A stretch of 7,648 bases of DNA from the NCBI GenBank assembly GCA_035541995.1, contig DATKMG010000293.1, forward strand, positions 1 to 7,648, in the 5' to 3' direction. A program made the position numbers and the translations under genes. The notes beneath the pieces were generated by a model that saw only the letters and a program-made list of their open reading frames with translations, had not been told where the DNA came from and ran no database searches. Every line of letters begins with the position of its first letter. The first letter of the stretch is position 1. Below are positions 5,047-7,648 of this stretch, one piece after another. The DNA is from DATKMG01 sp035541995. GTDB lineage: Bacteria > Acidobacteriota > Terriglobia > Versatilivoradales > Versatilivoraceae.

Positions 5047-6879
5047 ATGAGCTTACACTCGCAATTTGACAGACGCCGTTTTCTGAAGACGACAGCAGGA
5101 ACAATGACAATGCTCTGTGTGCCCCCATCTCCGGCAACTCGAACTGTGACGGAAGCAGCCAGTAGTTCTGTTCAAACCCGGGACAACCATGCCAGCATCC
5201 GCGTCGAAGGCCAGAAGGTCTGGATCGAGACCTCCACCCTCACAGCCATTCTCCAAAAGGGGTTTTTGACTTCTCTCAAGAACAAGTCGACCGGAGAGGA
5301 GTTTCTCCAGCCCTTCGACATAGATCGAGAGTCGCCTGTGCAACTCGTTTACCGTTTAAATGAAGTTGTCGGGCTCGACGAGAACCGCTTCGGCAGCACA
5401 ACTTGCCGACAGGTTTCGAGAAACCGGGCCGAAGTATGTTTTCACAGTTGGGACGGTGACGGTGTATTGTCCGTGATGGCCGACCCCGAAAACGGAGACC
5501 TTGTGCTGGAGCCATCGGCTTATTCTTCCCGTCCAGGTGCCTTAGCCTGTCGGCTCTGGTTGACTGGCCTGCGGCCTGACTTGGAATTGGTAGCGCCTTT
5601 GTTCCAAGGGGTTCGCCTAAGACTCGACGACTCACTAATCGCCGATCGACGCTGGGCCTGGCCGGTTTCTTGGGAGGCCGGCCTGGCTGTCCTTCAGTCC
5701 CAGCAAGGCGGATTCTGGGTCCATGCTGAGGACGACCGATATCGATACAAGGCCCTTAAAACAGGATCAAAGTCGACTCCTAATGCCTTAGGTCTTGACA
5801 CCGAAGCCTATGGACCAATTGATAGCAACCTGGGATCCGGTGGACTTGCCTGGCGTTTTAACGTCTTTCATGGAGACTGGAAGGTCCCAGTCTCTCGCTA
5901 CAGGGAGTGGCTATGGCATGCCTACAGTTTGGATAAGGAAGAAAAACGCCGCAAGGACTGGATTCATGGAGTGAGGTTGGCCCTCTGCTGGTGCCCAGGT
6001 AATCCAGAGATCCTGGATGTGCTTTCCAAGAAAGTCCAACCGAGCAAAGTCGTTATTCATTTTCCCGATTGGCGTACCGACCCCTATGATGAAAACTATC
6101 CCACCTTTACTCCCAGCCAGTCCGGCCAGGCGTTCATCACCAAAGCCCAGACCATGGGATACAGAATTATGCCGCACTGCAACTCTATCGACATGGACCC
6201 CATTCACCCGGTCTATTCGCAGGTTAGGGATTTCCAATACCGGGATATTGAAAAACAGCAATTGCGGGGTTGGGCCTGGTACAAAGGAAAATCACAAGGT
6301 GTTCCCGAATCAAACCTCACACGCCTCCAGCATCGAGACAAAAAAGTCATGGTCAAGATCCATCCTGGCTTAAGCATGTGGCGCTCCATCTTGGGCGAGA
6401 ACATCCTTGGAGCTGCCCGAACCCTGTCTCTCCAGGCGGTTTTCATCGATGTGACTCTGAACACTTTCAATCTTCACAATTGCCTGGTTGAGTCCATGAC
6501 TCCTACAGAAGGCATGAGACGGCTCATCGAGCAGGTGGCGAATCTGGGAGACGGCCTGGTGGTTGGCGGAGAAGGCCTCAACGAAATCACGGCCCAGGGG
6601 CTTTCGTTTGCACAGGCACACTTGTTTGACAGCTGGCATGATACCAGGCCTGGACTGGAGCGAACCGGCGGTTGCCCTTTCAACGAATTTCTGTTCGGAA
6701 AACTGTGTCGAACGATCGGATATTCAGGATTGGGTGGACGCGACCAAAACGAAGAATTACGGATGCGCATCCATGAGGAACATGGAGCTATTCCCACACT
6801 TACCATAGACTCGCCACAGGAAATTACGCACCCCAATCCAACCGTCAAGCAAATACTAGAAAAGGCGGCAACGGATTGA
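5047..6879 (+). CDS. Tat-exported DUF6259-like / putative glycoside hydrolase
   Basis: This 610-residue protein has a twin-arginine signal: FDRRRFLK at residues 7-14, with RR at 9-10, then a hydrophobic stretch to about residue 27 and a Pro/Ala/Ser-rich cleavage region near SPA (28-30). It is therefore folded in the cytoplasm and exported by the Tat system, hinting at a cofactor, metal or complex fold. Residues 50-280 look like a beta-sandwich, with LTSLKNKSTGEEFL (74-87) resembling the N-terminal domain of GH-like proteins. FNVFHGDWKVPVSRYREWLW (271-290) resembles the join to the catalytic region in DUF6259 proteins. The second half looks like a TIM barrel: KVVIHFPDW (334-342), GYRIMPHCNSIDMD (371-384), VMVKIHPGLSMW (434-445), VFIDVT (465-470) and VVGGEGLNEI (505-514). 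Asp468 and Glu509 are candidate catalytic acids, inferred by analogy with other barrel glycosidases. The substrate is unknown. Divergence from an arabinofuranosidase suggests a plant polysaccharide. I recognise the family only from pattern, not from a search. Confidence 0.62.
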   Translation: MSLHSQFDRRRFLKTTAGTMTMLCVPPSPATRTVTEAASSSVQTRDNHASIRVEGQKVWIETSTLTAILQKGFLTSLKNKSTGEEFLQPFDIDRESPVQLVYRLNEVVGLDENRFGSTTCRQVSRNRAEVCFHSWDGDGVLSVMADPENGDLVLEPSAYSSRPGALACRLWLTGLRPDLELVAPLFQGVRLRLDDSLIADRRWAWPVSWEAGLAVLQSQQGGFWVHAEDDRYRYKALKTGSKSTPNALGLDTEAYGPIDSNLGSGGLAWRFNVFHGDWKVPVSRYREWLWHAYSLDKEEKRRKDWIHGVRLALCWCPGNPEILDVLSKKVQPSKVVIHFPDWRTDPYDENYPTFTPSQSGQAFITKAQTMGYRIMPHCNSIDMDPIHPVYSQVRDFQYRDIEKQQLRGWAWYKGKSQGVPESNLTRLQHRDKKVMVKIHPGLSMWRSILGENILGAARTLSLQAVFIDVTLNTFNLHNCLVESMTPTEGMRRLIEQVANLGDGLVVGGEGLNEITAQGLSFAQAHLFDSWHDTRPGLERTGGCPFNEFLFGKLCRTIGYSGLGGRDQNEELRMRIHEEHGAIPTLTIDSPQEITHPNPTVKQILEKAATD

Positions 6880-7064
6880 TAGGTTCGTGAGGATAGTCGT
6901 CGTGGATCACACTTTCTGATTATTCTTTGTTTTTTTCTACGTATTTTCTGGTTCGGAGGTTATTATACTCAAAACCATTCTTGCTTCGCTTTCGGGTTTG
7001 GCCCTTACCCAAATCTGGAACTTTGCTGAAATGGTCTAGAAACCGAAAGGGCCCATCTCCAATC
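6880..7064. other. Intergenic leader before the radical SAM gene, with hairpin
   Basis: The first 60 bp are AT-rich with a T-run at about 6928-6937 but no clear stem in front, so a terminator for the preceding gene cannot be called. TATTATACT at 6961-6969 could be a -10 box for the downstream gene, without a good -35. CTTTCGGGTTT (6989-6999) pairs with AAACCGAAAG (7040-7049), 10 bp with one bulged G, around a 40-nt loop that contains a smaller stem TTTGG/CCAAA (6997-7001 and 7009-7013). These two foldings overlap and would be mutually exclusive. No B12-box sequence of a cobalamin riboswitch was recognised. Confidence 0.4.
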
Positions 7065-7648
7065 ATGATGAATCGATCACAGTACAAGGCGAAGGAGCAT
7101 GTTCTCCTCTATTTGATAAAACCGTCCAACTATGACGATGATGGCTATGTGGTTACCCACTTCCGGGGAGTCCTGCCATCCAATACCCTCAATTGCCTTG
7201 CCGCTCTCACGCGGGATGTGATCGAGCATCGACTCCTTGGCGATAAGGTGGAAATAGATCTCCATCTCATGGACGAAACTGTGCAGAGAATTCCTGTCCA
7301 GAAGATCTGTAAACAGGGGCGTCGCAACCCGGGGCCGACCATTGTCTGCCTGGTTGGAGTTCAAACCAATCAGTACCCGCGCGCCTCGGATTTGGCGCGG
7401 CAATTCCGTTCTGCCGGAATCACTGTAATGCTAGGAGGCTTCCACGTCAGTGGTTACTTGGCGATGCTGCCTGAAATCCCACCGGACCTGCAGGCCTTGA
7501 TGGATGAAGGTGTAACTGTGGTCAAGGGAGAGGTCGAGGAGAGGTGGACGACCCTTCTGCAAGATGCTGTCCAAGGCCGGCTCAAACCTATGTATGACTA
7601 TATTGACGATAAGCCCGACCTCTTTACAAAGCCTATCCCCCTTTTGGA
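7065..7648 (+). CDS. B12-binding-domain radical SAM protein, N-terminal part (runs off the window)
   Basis: The frame stays open for 194 codons to the window end. The product begins MMNRSQYKAKEHVLLYLIKP, and its core starts at LIKPSNYDDDGYVV (17-30). IVCLVGVQTNQYP (93-105), AGITVMLGGFHVSG (117-130) and TVVKGEVEERW (151-161) are the pattern of the Rossmann-like cobalamin-binding domain that precedes the radical SAM barrel in class B enzymes. The CxxxCxxC iron-sulfur motif would lie beyond the window. No DxHxxG motif is present, as is usual for this subgroup. Such enzymes methylate or rearrange unactivated carbons, but the substrate cannot be told here. Two ATGs are adjacent (7065, 7068); the start is uncertain because the only Shine-Dalgarno-like sequence, AAAGG at 7046-7050, is 14 nt away. 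The frame also stays open upstream to at least 6951, without an ATG. Confidence 0.8.
   Translation, partial: MMNRSQYKAKEHVLLYLIKPSNYDDDGYVVTHFRGVLPSNTLNCLAALTRDVIEHRLLGDKVEIDLHLMDETVQRIPVQKICKQGRRNPGPTIVCLVGVQTNQYPRASDLARQFRSAGITVMLGGFHVSGYLAMLPEIPPDLQALMDEGVTVVKGEVEERWTTLLQDAVQGRLKPMYDYIDDKPDLFTKPIPLL

Noticed and set aside
6880..7064. Cobalamin riboswitch ahead of the B12 radical SAM gene
   Set aside because: No sequence resembling the conserved B12 box was found and the leader is short for that class. Only generic hairpins are visible.

Overview
The window is a bacterial chromosomal segment of moderate GC content. It carries five protein genes plus one partial gene at each end. The gene mix points to an environmental Acidobacteriota-like bacterium, possibly a metagenome-derived genome: a DUF5117-type zinc metalloprotease, an exported GH51 arabinofuranosidase, a Tat-exported DUF6259-like protein and a B12-type radical SAM protein whose N-terminus begins its core with a KPSNYDDDGY motif. 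This assignment rests on recalled family distribution, and no rRNA or tRNA is present to confirm it.

Layout. Positions 1-353 (minus) hold the N-terminus of an exported DUF5117/DUF4953-type metalloprotease. Just upstream on the same strand, 440-1420 (minus) is a GalT-type hexose-1-phosphate nucleotidylyltransferase. A 456-bp divergent gap follows (1421-1876) and holds the most unusual structure in the window, a nested palindromic, MITE-like element at about 1533-1773. Positions 1877-3088 (plus) encode a DUF2252 protein with a kinase-like appearance. It converges on the exported GH51 alpha-L-arabinofuranosidase at 3239-4786 (minus), and a possible bidirectional terminator lies between them. A 260-bp divergent regulatory region separates the arabinofuranosidase from a Tat-exported DUF6259/glycosidase-like protein (5047-6879, plus). 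After a 185-bp gap with a hairpin, a cobalamin-binding radical SAM gene starts at 7065 and runs off the window.

How the genes may work together. GH51 and the Tat-exported glycosidase-like protein are divergent neighbours, each with a candidate sigma70-type promoter and a good Shine-Dalgarno. They look like a two-gene extracytoplasmic polysaccharide-degrading module, perhaps for arabinan or arabinogalactan. A GalT enzyme nearby could feed released galactose into the Leloir pathway. This joint role is inferred from gene content; none of it is shown directly by the sequence.

No CRISPR array, integrase, intact insertion sequence or tRNA was seen. The most interesting signal is the 241-bp palindromic element. 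The second is the uncharacterised Tat-exported glycosidase-like protein opposite the arabinofuranosidase.
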